In this document: one piece after another, positions 9,201 to 15,945 of the stretch
How positions within the stretch are numbered: position 1 is the stretch's first letter
Layout: each line of letters opens with the position of its first letter
NCBI RefSeq assembly: GCF_025837095.1
Contig: NZ_CP107551.1
Location: forward strand, 2,970,668 to 3,034,667
Origin: Rhodococcus sp. Z13
GTDB lineage: Bacteria; Actinomycetota; Actinomycetes; Mycobacteriales; Mycobacteriaceae
Length of the DNA: 64,000 bases
Reading direction: 5' to 3'
Notes under the pieces: model-generated
Database searches by the model: none
What the model saw: only the letters and a program-made list of their open reading frames with translations
What the model was told of the DNA's origin: nothing
Translations under genes and position numbers: made by a program

Positions 9201-12149
9201 GCCGCCGGCGGCGATGACTTCGGCGGCGGTGACCATGTGCTCGCCGTTCGAGCCCCACATCAGGACGTCGTCGCTGGTACCGGTGCCGGGGCCGACGATC
9301 CGGCCGCCCTTCCGGTACTCGGGAATCAGCGGCAACTCGGGTGCTTCCACGAGATTGGGGATGAACTCGCGGATCTTGTTCCAGGCGTTGCGGATGCCGT
9401 TGTTGTAGACGGTGCCGATCATGAAGTTGATGGGCTTGGCGAGGATGTTCCGCAACCCGTCCCACACGTTCTTGATGCCGTCGACGACGGTGCCGAAGAA
9501 GTCGCCGACGGACTGCAGCGCCGACTTCATCCCATCCCATGCGGGTTTGATGACGTTGTCGATGACCCACCGGATCGCGTCACCGATGCCGTTCCACACC
9601 GGGGTGATGACGTTGTTCCACAGCCACTCCGCCGCTGCACCGACCGCGTCCATCCCCGCCTTGAAGAAATCGAAGACCGGCATGATGACCGAGTTCCACA
9701 CGAAGTTGATCGCGGCGCCGATGCCGTCCCAGGCGGGTTGGATGGCATTGGTCCACAGCCAGTTCGCTGCAGCGGCGAGGGCGTCGATCGCGGCCTTGAA
9801 CGCGGTGAACACCACCGAGATGATGGTGTTCCAGACGGTGGAGATGATGTTGGCGATCCCCTGGAACACCGGGGAGACAACGTTGTTCCACAGGAACATC
9901 AGCACCGGCACGATGATCCCCATGACGACGGTCTGCCAGGCGTTGAAGATCGGCGAGATGACGTTGTTCCAGACTGCGGAGATCGCCGCAGAGATGGCGT
10001 TCCATACCGTCTGTACGACGCTGACGAGCCCGTTCCAGGCGCCGACGAGGACGTTCGAGATGAAGTCCCACATCGTCTGGAAGATCGGCTGGATGAACTC
10101 CCACGCTGCCGCGAACGCGGCCTTGATGGCTTCCCATGCGGTGCCGAGGAAGTCGACGAACTTCTGCCAGATTTCCCGACCCAGTTCGGTCTTGGTGAAG
10201 AACGCCACCAACGCCGCCACCAGCGCGCCGATGGCAACGATCACAATGCCGATCGGGTTCGCCGACATCGCGGCGTTCCACGCCCACTGGGCAGCGGTGG
10301 CGATGCCGGTCGCCGCGGCACCGGCGACCTGGGCGGCACGCATCGCGCCGGACGCAATCGCCGCCGCACCCATCGCGATCCGGTTGGCGGCCAGGGCTGC
10401 AGTGTTCCCGCCGGTGGCTGCGGTGGAGATTCCGAGGGCTACCGACGACAAGGCTGCCGCTGTCCGCATCGCCGCGTACGCACCGACCAGGGTTCCGAGG
10501 ACCCCGGCGAGGATCTTCGCTGTGTCCTGGTTCTCCATGAAGTACTGGGCCACCCGGCCGAGTACGTCGATCAGTTCTGACTGGATCGTGTTCTTCAGCT
10601 TCTGGATCGCGACACTCGGACCGGAGTTCATGGTGTCGGCGGCCTGCTGCATCGCCCCTTCGAACCCAGCCATCGAACCGCTGGCCCCGGAGATAGCCTG
10701 CAGGAATCCGGGGATCTGGTCGACCGCCAGATCCTCCAGGGGAGTACCGAACAATGCGATCGCTGTGTTCGCCCGGTCTGCCGGGTCCTCGATCTCGAGC
10801 AGTCCCTGCACGGTCTTCTGCAGAGCCTCCTGTGCCCTCTCACCACCGGAGGCGATCATGTTCGACATCTCTTCCGCGTCGAGCCCGATCGCCTCGTAGG
10901 CCTCCGACGACGCCTTCGACATGTCAGAGCCGCGGATCGTGAATTCCTTCAGGGCGTCGCCCGTCTTGTCGAGCGCCCACTTGCCCTTGTCTGCGGCGTC
11001 GACCAGCAGTGAGAATGCCTCGTCCCCTTGGAATCCGAGGAGACGGAAGAACTCGCCATATTCGTTGATGATCTCCGGCAGTTCTTCGCGCATCGCCATC
11101 GGCACCCGAGCCCACGCCGTGGTCATCAGGTCGAACGCCTGAGTGCTGTCGTTCGCAAGCCCGTTGACGACAAGCTGGGAGGCGGTCTGCACTGCCTGCG
11201 TGACGTCGACGTCCCACGCGTTCGCGAAGGTTTGTGCCGCCGCTGCGATCTCATCGATCGCTTTCTCCCCCTCGAACCCTGCGGTGGAGAAGCTCGAAGC
11301 GACCGCGTCGATCGCAATCGTGGCCTCCTCCATCGAGGAGACAATGCCGGTCTTGAACAGGTTCCCGGCCATGTCGCCGTAGAACTCGGCCAGCTCGCCG
11401 GTGGCTTCGAGTCGGGCAGCGAGCTTCCGTTCCAGAGCGTCCTGCTCGATCGCCGCCCCCACGGTGTCCATCGCCGCCGAGATCCCGACGATTCCGGCTG
11501 CGACACCACCGAGCTTGCCGACCAACCCGTCCGCCGACGAGCCCAGCCCCTCGAACCGGCCACGAAGCTCGTCGGTGTCCCCCTCGGTCTGGTTCATCTC
11601 CCGCTGCACGTCGGAGATGGAGCGGAGCAGACCGTCCAGCTGGGTGGCATCGAGGCGCCGCAGAGTGCGTTCAGCGTGCGAGGCACCAGCTTCGATCTCG
11701 TTGCCGATCAACTCGCCAGCACGGTTTACCTCCCGCGCCAACGCCTGGAGCTGCCAGCGGTCCAGCTGCCGCAGGTGGTCCATTGCGTCGTCCGCGCCAG
11801 AAGCGATACGTGAGAGAGACGAGGCGTCGATGCGTTGCAGCGCTGTGGTCACCGACCGTGACGCCTGCTGCGCATCCTCGCTCATCTGGCGACTGCTGCG
11901 ACGCGAGGACTCCGAGGTGCGTTGCGCCGCCTGCTCTGCCTGCTCAGCGGCCTCACGAGCAGCACGGGCGATGTCGGCGAAACCGGAGGTGTCGATGTTC
12001 CCGAAGGCGCCCTCGACCTGCCCCATCCCGGATCGGACGTTGCGGAGCACGTCACCCATCGCCGACTGCACGGCCCGTGTGATCTCGGTGGGCAGGTCGT
12101 TAGCGTCGACGGAGACACCGATGCTGATCGAGCCGCTGGGAGAAGTCAC
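6216..12149 (-). CDS. Tape measure protein with internal NlpC/P60-like peptidase domain
   Basis: A 1977-aa protein, the longest gene of the phage, placed after the tail chaperones; both mark the tape measure protein that sets tail length. Residues about 1-550 are helical coiled coil. Residues about 560-930 contain hydrophobic segments and repeated W-N-x-x-I-x-P-V/W motifs. Around residue 1086 is FDCSGF and around 1147 GGHTAG, the Cys and His positions of an NlpC/P60-type peptidoglycan hydrolase. Residues about 1343-1540 hold five tandem repeats of GDYDG...GIQEDHPL. The motif LPKN-x-x-x-PERVLSP-x-QT occurs before the repeats and again near the C-terminus. The start is GTG, 6 nt after a TAGCCT -10 element (leaderless). 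Confidence 0.93.
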   Translation of the reverse strand: MTSPSGSISIGVSVDANDLPTEITRAVQSAMGDVLRNVRSGMGQVEGAFGNIDTSGFADIARAAREAAEQAEQAAQRTSESSRRSSRQMSEDAQQASRSVTTALQRIDASSLSRIASGADDAMDHLRQLDRWQLQALAREVNRAGELIGNEIEAGASHAERTLRRLDATQLDGLLRSISDVQREMNQTEGDTDELRGRFEGLGSSADGLVGKLGGVAAGIVGISAAMDTVGAAIEQDALERKLAARLEATGELAEFYGDMAGNLFKTGIVSSMEEATIAIDAVASSFSTAGFEGEKAIDEIAAAAQTFANAWDVDVTQAVQTASQLVVNGLANDSTQAFDLMTTAWARVPMAMREELPEIINEYGEFFRLLGFQGDEAFSLLVDAADKGKWALDKTGDALKEFTIRGSDMSKASSEAYEAIGLDAEEMSNMIASGGERAQEALQKTVQGLLEIEDPADRANTAIALFGTPLEDLAVDQIPGFLQAISGASGSMAGFEGAMQQAADTMNSGPSVAIQKLKNTIQSELIDVLGRVAQYFMENQDTAKILAGVLGTLVGAYAAMRTAAALSSVALGISTAATGGNTAALAANRIAMGAAAIASGAMRAAQVAGAAATGIATAAQWAWNAAMSANPIGIVIVAIGALVAALVAFFTKTELGREIWQKFVDFLGTAWEAIKAAFAAAWEFIQPIFQTMWDFISNVLVGAWNGLVSVVQTVWNAISAAISAVWNNVISPIFNAWQTVVMGIIVPVLMFLWNNVVSPVFQGIANIISTVWNTIISVVFTAFKAAIDALAAAANWLWTNAIQPAWDGIGAAINFVWNSVIMPVFDFFKAGMDAVGAAAEWLWNNVITPVWNGIGDAIRWVIDNVIKPAWDGMKSALQSVGDFFGTVVDGIKNVWDGLRNILAKPINFMIGTVYNNGIRNAWNKIREFIPNLVEAPELPLIPEYRKGGRIVGPGTGTSDDVLMWGSNGEHMVTAAEVIAAGGHGILYAIRDMILRGIPFTWDNGRIISELGADNLASYGAAVQRKGFGNVDPQGLFDKIYAPAYANGGEIKVEPWMLQLARGHEFARSQHGKPYQWAGPTGPGSSFDCSGFMASIAAVILGGDPWRRYWYTGNFAGYPQVGPQGFTKGLGAGFTIGVTDDPGGPGGGHTAGVLGEVPGMYAAARVESGGSIGGVHYGAGPDVRSFAATYTLPIGANGFFQPGEGMSIGPSPEEQRSFLVQKVHDVLTAITDPIKGLIVGAVGSPPPHWREIPPRYLDAGVDAVTDGAGKVIDGLGDALSSAWTSAKRFGSSVLDALNPFDSGGLARGKGFLPKNIIAPERVLSPQQTELFEILVRSLEALARGDYDGGLTRVGIQEDHPLVDAALTMREVAVSIDNLINRGDYDGTLSRFGIQEDHPLIDAVLSMREAVVEVRDVADSVGNLVHRGDYDGVLSAYGIQEDHPLVDAVLSVREVAQSIDSLVGRGDYDGVLSRYGIQEDNPLIDAALSMRDTALAVQDVAGSVETLVRDGDYDGTLSSYGMQEDHPFIAAVLDLRDAVVTALGDGAAQVAGDIIGALAPKPIDLADPIDPDEIRVMEEIRAGFDEQGELLSDTVSELQRTASSQELVQAEQYRALEAQLVDLANRLSGGVLGPMVQTAMRGALGIVEDALAASADDVIESQDATTEAVKDLATADATQSSAPVGMPGSSFDLVTELGNLVQSVTDSVSQSLIQVGNDIAKAALQQQKSSVDNPRGVLGDENNSGGTLIDTIVRLTGVEIEVRDTIYGLAEEIRAYRGDEFQTITDTGELISDTASLIERSASSTDLVIAEQNRINRELIKSVLRYLLVNVVLPAITAIMTGMISILTGLIGAAIGGAIAGPIGAAIGVAVGGLVGMALSGLAAAAIAGIGVAAGAAIDSFDQGGIANGIGVLPKNTVQPERVLSPRQTAAFERLVDAISGTGGAGAGSKTVQVGSINVHGSDPAAKTNDRLLSLLNS
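7530..8123 (-). repeat. Five tandem 38-45 aa repeats inside the tape measure gene
   Basis: Five successive copies of (R/D)GDYDG-x-L-x-x-x-G-(I/M)-QEDHP(or N)-(L/F) followed by a helix of alternating charge. Copies start near 8123, 8004, 7869, 7755 and 7629 on the minus strand. The GTCGTAGTC complement of GDYDG is conserved at DNA level in all five, while flanking codons differ. Confidence 0.9.
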
Positions 12150-12155
12150 GCGGTC

Positions 12156-12176
12156 AGGCTAGAGACCGGCGGTGCA
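12156..12176 (-). promoter_or_regulatory. Late promoter site 1 (TGCACC-N9-TAGCCT) for tape measure
   Basis: Minus strand TGCACC, 9 nt, TAGCCT, then 6 nt to the GTG of the tape measure gene. The distance fits transcription starting at the start codon. Confidence 0.65.
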
Positions 12177-12186
12177 ACCCCCAGGG

Positions 12187-12396
12187 CTACCTTTGAAAGC
12201 CCGCCACCGCCATGGTTTTCACGATCTCGATGGCATCTTTGGAGGGAACTCCACCTTGCATCAGGCCGTTGTAGACCCCGGCCAGCAGAACCCCGAGCCG
12301 TGCACCGTTCTGCAGTTGCACGGCCAGGTCCGTAGAGGCGCCGGAGGCGATGTCGGCCATCACCCCGGCGATCAGATCCTCGGGGTTGTCAGCCAC
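12187..12396 (-). CDS. Tail assembly chaperone downstream frame (T part of G/GT)
   Basis: A 69-aa frame (MADNPEDLIAGVMADIASGA...) overlapping the end of the chaperone gene by 8 nt and lying directly before the tape measure gene. This is the conserved place of the T frame that siphophages fuse to G by ribosomal frameshifting. It is in the +1 (equivalently -2) frame relative to G and is open upstream to 12447. A GGGGGCGG run at 12400-12407 (minus strand) is the likely slip site. A GTG at 12394-12396 could also allow separate initiation. Confidence 0.7.
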   Translation of the reverse strand: MADNPEDLIAGVMADIASGASTDLAVQLQNGARLGVLLAGVYNGLMQGGVPSKDAIEIVKTMAVAGFQR

Positions 12397-12859
12397 GATC
12401 CGCCCCCGCTTCGATTTGGTCGCGGCCGAGGGTGGCGATCTCGCGCATCATCTCACCGAGTGTAGCCGGGGTGAAGTCCGGATCGTCCGGATCCATGAGC
12501 CGCTCGTACATGCGCTCGAACGACGTCTCGGACATGTGGTTGCGGATGAACAGGCCGACGAGGTCGTTCTGCAGCTTCTGCGGGACGTACTTGCCGGAGG
12601 CGAGCGTGAACCCGGCGAGGGCCTGCTCGGTGGGTTTCCGCACCTCCCAGTCCTCGCCGTAGAAATCCGCGAGGATCTCGTGGGGCCACGGTTCCTTCTC
12701 GGCGACCGCGACGGTGGTGGGGGTGGCGACCTGCCCGTCCTCGGTCACCTCGATCACCTCGGGGGTGTCGGCGCCGTCGAGTCCGAGGCGCTTCTTACGC
12801 TCGGCGAGCTCGGCTTCGTCGCGGGCGATCTTGGCGGGGTCGTCCTGGAATGCAGACAT
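12389..12859 (-). CDS. Tail assembly chaperone G
   Basis: A 156-aa protein with RKPTEQALAGFTLASGKYVP and NDLVGLFIRNHM, typical of actinophage tail assembly chaperones that bind the tape measure protein during tail assembly. It lies between the connector genes and the tape measure gene. ATG start with an AAGGACG Shine-Dalgarno. Its own TGCACC-N9-TAGCCT promoter lies 40 nt upstream. A frameshifted G-T fusion of about 224 aa is expected. Confidence 0.85.
   Translation of the reverse strand: MSAFQDDPAKIARDEAELAERKKRLGLDGADTPEVIEVTEDGQVATPTTVAVAEKEPWPHEILADFYGEDWEVRKPTEQALAGFTLASGKYVPQKLQNDLVGLFIRNHMSETSFERMYERLMDPDDPDFTPATLGEMMREIATLGRDQIEAGADRG
12400..12408 (-). other. Candidate ribosomal slippage site for chaperone GT fusion
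   Basis: The minus strand reads GC-GGGGG-CGGATC within the G/T overlap. In the G frame the codons are GCG GGG GCG GAT. A +1 slip keeps perfect GGG pairing and enters the T frame; a -2 slip reaches the same frame and resembles the GGGGGCGA site described for phage Mu. Confidence 0.5.
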
Positions 12860-12898
12860 GAGGCCGTCCTTCGATGGTGGTCTGTGTGGAACGCGCCC

Positions 12899-12919
12899 AG
12901 GCTAGAGACCTGCGGTGCA
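12899..12919 (-). promoter_or_regulatory. Late promoter site 2 (TGCACC-N9-TAGCCT) for tail chaperone
   Basis: Minus strand TGCACC, 9 nt, TAGCCT. The chaperone ATG is 40 nt downstream and has its own Shine-Dalgarno, so this transcript would carry a short leader. Confidence 0.6.
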
Positions 12920-12931
12920 CTCCACCGGTGG

Positions 12932-13348
12932 TCACTGGCGGAGGTTCTCGCTTCGCATGACCTGCTCGGCAGCGTTCCGCAGGAACGGCCGCGGCCGGGT
13001 ACCGGGGTGGTTCACCGAACGCCGGAATACGGGACTGCCGTCGGAGCCGGGGAACCGCAGAAACCCGCCGTTGCGGGCCCGGATCACATGGGGGCGGGTG
13101 CCGTCGTGCACGGCCGCCGCGTAGTTCGCTGTCGCTGTCACACCGGAGGTGACCCGGAACGGACCCTGGAACACGATCGGGCCCTCTTGAATCGACCGGG
13201 CGAGGTTGCCGGTTCGGACCGGGGCGTTCAGCTTCGCCTGGGCCGCGATCCTTCGAGTGACCGACGCGACCTTGCGGGCGATGATCGGCTGGGCCGTCGC
13301 GGCGACCCGCCCGGTGTCGAGAGTGAACCGGTAGCCGGCGTCCGCCAT
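12932..13348 (-). CDS. HK97 gp10-like head-tail/tail completion protein
   Basis: A 138-aa protein with APVRTGNLARSI near residue 43, AAAVHDGTRPHVI in the middle and PRPFLRNAAEQ at the C-terminus, the pattern of the HK97 gp10 family that joins tail to head connector. It lies among connector genes, 3 nt after the preceding gene. Confidence 0.82.
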   Translation of the reverse strand: MADAGYRFTLDTGRVAATAQPIIARKVASVTRRIAAQAKLNAPVRTGNLARSIQEGPIVFQGPFRVTSGVTATANYAAAVHDGTRPHVIRARNGGFLRFPGSDGSPVFRRSVNHPGTRPRPFLRNAAEQVMRSENLRQ

Positions 13349-13351
13349 CGG

Positions 13352-13729
13352 TCACTCCCCCGAGCTGCTGGTGTGGGTGGTGTAGATGTCGACGAGCTCG
13401 TCGCGGGTCGCCTCGGCCGGGTAGTCGAGACCGATGGTGTCGAAGAATTTCGCCCACGTGTTGCGGCGAGCATTCGGAGACGGAGGGACCGGGATGTCCC
13501 CACTCTGCACTACGGCGGGACCCTCACCGGTGGCAGATTCGGCCGTGGCCTCTTCCACCGGTGCCTTCTCTGCCACCGTGGGGGCCGGGGCAGGCTGGTC
13601 GACGACCCGCACGAACCCCTTCGCGATCAGCTTCTCCACGAACCCCGTCCGGGACACACTCCTGCGTTCCCCCGTCGCCAGGAACGTCGACGGGGTCACG
13701 GTGCCCTCGATCACAACCTGCTCAGCCAT
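13352..13729 (-). CDS. Small head-tail connector protein
   Basis: A 125-aa protein. The N-terminal 50 residues look folded (GTVTPSTFLATGERRSVSRT), followed by a Pro/Ala/Glu-rich linker and a C-terminal helical segment (WAKFFDTIGLDYPAEAT). Its position in the connector cluster suggests a structural or assembly role. No family recognised with confidence. Confidence 0.65.
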   Translation of the reverse strand: MAEQVVIEGTVTPSTFLATGERRSVSRTGFVEKLIAKGFVRVVDQPAPAPTVAEKAPVEEATAESATGEGPAVVQSGDIPVPPSPNARRNTWAKFFDTIGLDYPAEATRDELVDIYTTHTSSSGE

Positions 13730-13745
13730 CCCAATTTTCCTTCGC

Positions 13746-14291
13746 TCACAGTTGCACGTAGGCGGTGCCGATCTGCGCGATCACACCACCCTCAGGCCCG
13801 TACGGAACCACCGCGTCGATCGCTGTCGCCGTCCCGCACTCCTTCCGCTCGATCCGGCCCATCGCCCGACACAACGCCAGGTCGATGCGCCACGAGTCGT
13901 CGATGCTGATCTCCGCTTCGTTCGCGTAGTCCTCCCACGCCGGCTCCGTATCCACCACAGCGCAGCGGCCGACGCCGATCTCGATCGCCACCGCCTTCGG
14001 CAGCCCACACGGGGCGGGGCCGACGAACGGAGCAGGGAACTGCTGGGTGCGGTAACGCCGTACGAGCCGCACCCACACGAACGGCTGATCGCAGCCCTCC
14101 CCATCACGGTGGGCGTCCCACGCCGACAGGGGAATCGCGTCCCCGGCGAACACCCTCACATGCTTGGTGCCACCACCGAGGGGCGGGCAGGCGGAGTTCG
14201 GGTCGAAGGCTTCTCGCAGGGCGGTGATGAGCTCGTTGATGACGCAGTCGACGTCATTGGCGCAATCCACCACAGGGGCCGGGTCTGTCAT
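13746..14291 (-). CDS. Head-tail connector protein (181 aa)
   Basis: It starts at ATG 14289-14291, overlapping the stop of the adaptor gene (ATGA). The 181-aa product contains several Cys residues and alternating strands and sits exactly where siphophages encode the second connector or tail terminator. Probably a virion joint protein; assignment from context. Confidence 0.68.
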   Translation of the reverse strand: MTDPAPVVDCANDVDCVINELITALREAFDPNSACPPLGGGTKHVRVFAGDAIPLSAWDAHRDGEGCDQPFVWVRLVRRYRTQQFPAPFVGPAPCGLPKAVAIEIGVGRCAVVDTEPAWEDYANEAEISIDDSWRIDLALCRAMGRIERKECGTATAIDAVVPYGPEGGVIAQIGTAYVQL

Positions 14292-15007
14292 CGGACCACC
14301 GGCCTCTGCTGCAGGGCGATCGGGTTCACCGACGATAGCCACAGGTCGATCTCGGGGATGCCGGTCTTGCCGGATGCGTAGATGTCGGTGGGGTCGACCA
14401 TCTGATAGGTGACCCCCTGCCGGGACACGGACTGCACCCGTCGTGGCAGCCGGCACTTGCCACCCGAGCAGGCGGCAAGGAACTCTTTGGTCAGCAGTCC
14501 GACCAACGTGCCGACTCCGGCGGGGACGGGGTGGCCTCGAGTGTAGGTGACCGACCAGGTGCCGTCGGAGTCGAGCGGGGCGAGCAGGTTCTGGTGCGGC
14601 CACGGCTTGCCGTCGGTGCGGTAGAGCCGGTCACCTTCGAGCCGGTACGCGGCCTCGTCCAGGACGATGCCCTCGATCTTCACCTCGGCGATTTCCCCGA
14701 CCGGGCCTGGCAGGTGGATCACGGTCGGGCCGGAAGCCTCGCACGCGCCGTAGCACCCGCAGTTGACCTCCAGCCAGCGCCCGTCGTCGAACAGCGGGTA
14801 CCGGCCAGGTCCGAGCGAGTAGCCGGACAGCGACGGGCACGGGGTCGGGCACGGCCGGGCTATCACCGGGCACTGCCCGAACTGTCGACCCGACAAGGCC
14901 CACAGCACTGACACGGCGAGGTCCTCGGCGTGCCGTTGCTTCAGCCACTCCTCCGGGGTCTCTGCCTCGGGAAGGCAGGACCGGTCTACGGGCCAGTTGC
15001 AGGACAT
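14288..15007 (-). CDS. Head-to-tail adaptor
   Basis: A 239-aa protein starting MSCNWPVDRSC. The helical N-terminus (ETPEEWLKQRHAEDLAVSVLW) followed by a beta-rich Cys-containing core and RHP/VP-type turns is typical of actinophage head-to-tail adaptors (gp6/gp15-like role). The ATG is 7 nt after a TACCGT -10 element, with no Shine-Dalgarno, so the mRNA is predicted to be leaderless. First gene of the connector operon. Confidence 0.8.
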   Translation of the reverse strand: MSCNWPVDRSCLPEAETPEEWLKQRHAEDLAVSVLWALSGRQFGQCPVIARPCPTPCPSLSGYSLGPGRYPLFDDGRWLEVNCGCYGACEASGPTVIHLPGPVGEIAEVKIEGIVLDEAAYRLEGDRLYRTDGKPWPHQNLLAPLDSDGTWSVTYTRGHPVPAGVGTLVGLLTKEFLAACSGGKCRLPRRVQSVSRQGVTYQMVDPTDIYASGKTGIPEIDLWLSSVNPIALQQRPVVR

Positions 15008-15014
15008 GCCCGTC

Positions 15015-15035
15015 ACGGTAGAAACCCAGCGTGCA
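15015..15035 (-). promoter_or_regulatory. Late promoter site 3 (TGCACG-N9-TACCGT) for connector operon
   Basis: Minus strand TGCACG, 9 nt, TACCGT, then 7 nt to the adaptor ATG. Same architecture as the other late sites. Confidence 0.62.
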
Positions 15036-15036
15036 A

Positions 15037-15057
15037 CCAGGGGCGATGCACCCCTGG
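15037..15057. terminator. Short hairpin between lipoprotein gene and connector promoter
   Basis: CCAGGGG-7 nt-CCCCTGG, a 7-bp stem. It sits just upstream of the connector promoter and could stop transcripts from the accessory block. No U-tract, so termination is uncertain. Confidence 0.35.
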
Positions 15058-15100
15058 GGGCCTGCCCGACCTTAATCCCGACATGGGGGATGATTTGGGC

Positions 15101-15586
15101 ATGAGACTCCGTACCGCACTCATCGCCGTGCCTGCTGTCCTCGCGCTCGCCGCATGTGGATCGAACGACTCGGATACCGACGTGGCGGCCGACGACCTCA
15201 CCTGCCCCGCCGCTCGAACCATCGACGACCCCGCCGTCGCCGACGCAATCAACAGCGTCCAGATCGACGGGCAGGTCACCGCAGTCCGGGTCACCACCGA
15301 CAGTGACCATCCGGGTGAGCAGGGCATCGCAATCGACCTGTGCATCATCCCCACTCTCAGTGCGGACGAGTTGCGCCCGATCGCCACCGAGTACGCGAAG
15401 GCCATCAAGGCCTCGCCGCTGGCGGACACTACCTTCGCGGTGTGGGTGGAGAACTACGCCTACAACGCCGATCAGGAGATCGTCGGGGACGTGAAGCTGA
15501 AGGACCCGCACTTCCAGTCGAATCTGTGGAACGGCAAGCCGTCCGCGGACGCGGAGAACGCCCGCTGGGAAGTCTTGACCGGATAA
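15101..15586 (+). CDS. Prophage-encoded lipoprotein (moron)
   Basis: A 161-aa protein with a signal peptide of MRLRTALIAVPAVLALAAC type. The lipobox LAAC puts the lipid-bearing Cys at residue 20, and the acidic mature domain would be on the cell surface. It is transcribed against all surrounding late genes, has its own perfect 14-bp terminator (15601-15632) and sits beside an integrase remnant. This is the layout of a moron expressed from the lysogen. Surface lipoproteins of prophages often block superinfection; here that is inference. ATG at 15101 chosen for the GGGGGAT upstream. Confidence 0.75.
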   Translation: MRLRTALIAVPAVLALAACGSNDSDTDVAADDLTCPAARTIDDPAVADAINSVQIDGQVTAVRVTTDSDHPGEQGIAIDLCIIPTLSADELRPIATEYAKAIKASPLADTTFAVWVENYAYNADQEIVGDVKLKDPHFQSNLWNGKPSADAENARWEVLTG

Positions 15587-15600
15587 CCCCTTTGATAGCT

Positions 15601-15632
15601 CTGAGGCCCCCACCAGATGGTGGGGGCCTCAG
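15601..15632 (+). terminator. Terminator of the lipoprotein gene
   Basis: CTGAGGCCCCCACC, loop AGAT, and a perfect 14-bp complement, 15 nt after the lipoprotein stop codon. No U-tract, as is common in actinobacteria. Confidence 0.75.
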
Positions 15633-15713
15633 GCGGACAACGAACCGGTAACCGGCGCGTCGACGACTTGGGAAGTCGACCGTCAGCCTACAACCGGTCG
15701 ACGACAGTCCCGG

Positions 15714-15935
15714 CTACGCGGCCCCACCGAGATACGCCGCCAGGACGTAGTTTCCGTGCCGGTCCAGGTTGTGCCGGGCCCGGTCGTAGCGTGACGTCAT
15801 CCGCGGATCCGAATGGCGCGCCATGATCTGCACATCCCGCAACGGCACCCCAGCATCAATCTCCGACGCACGACGTCACATAGCCGTGACGCAACAGGTG
15901 GCGGTGCACGTTCCGGGTGCTATGGCACACCTCGC
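15714..15935 (-). pseudogene. Tyrosine recombinase C-terminal remnant, frameshifted
   Basis: The minus strand encodes HRHLLRHGYVT, the catalytic H-x-x-R box. After a one-base frame change near 15880 it encodes DAGVPLRDVQIMARHSDP, then RMTSRYDRARHNLDRH and a natural end AAYLGGAA-TAG. This covers the second catalytic His and the Tyr nucleophile of a phage/ICE integrase. The N-terminal two thirds are missing and the DUF6575-like gene begins 10 nt away. It is distinct from the intact integrase at 47816-49108 and marks an old integration or recombination event. Confidence 0.82.
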
Positions 15936-15945
15936 CGTCGTAACA

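Noticed and set aside
8406-10580. Plus-strand open frame of over 700 codons opposite the tape measure gene
   Set aside because: Composition is a shadow of the real gene and no ribosome-binding site or family motif is present.
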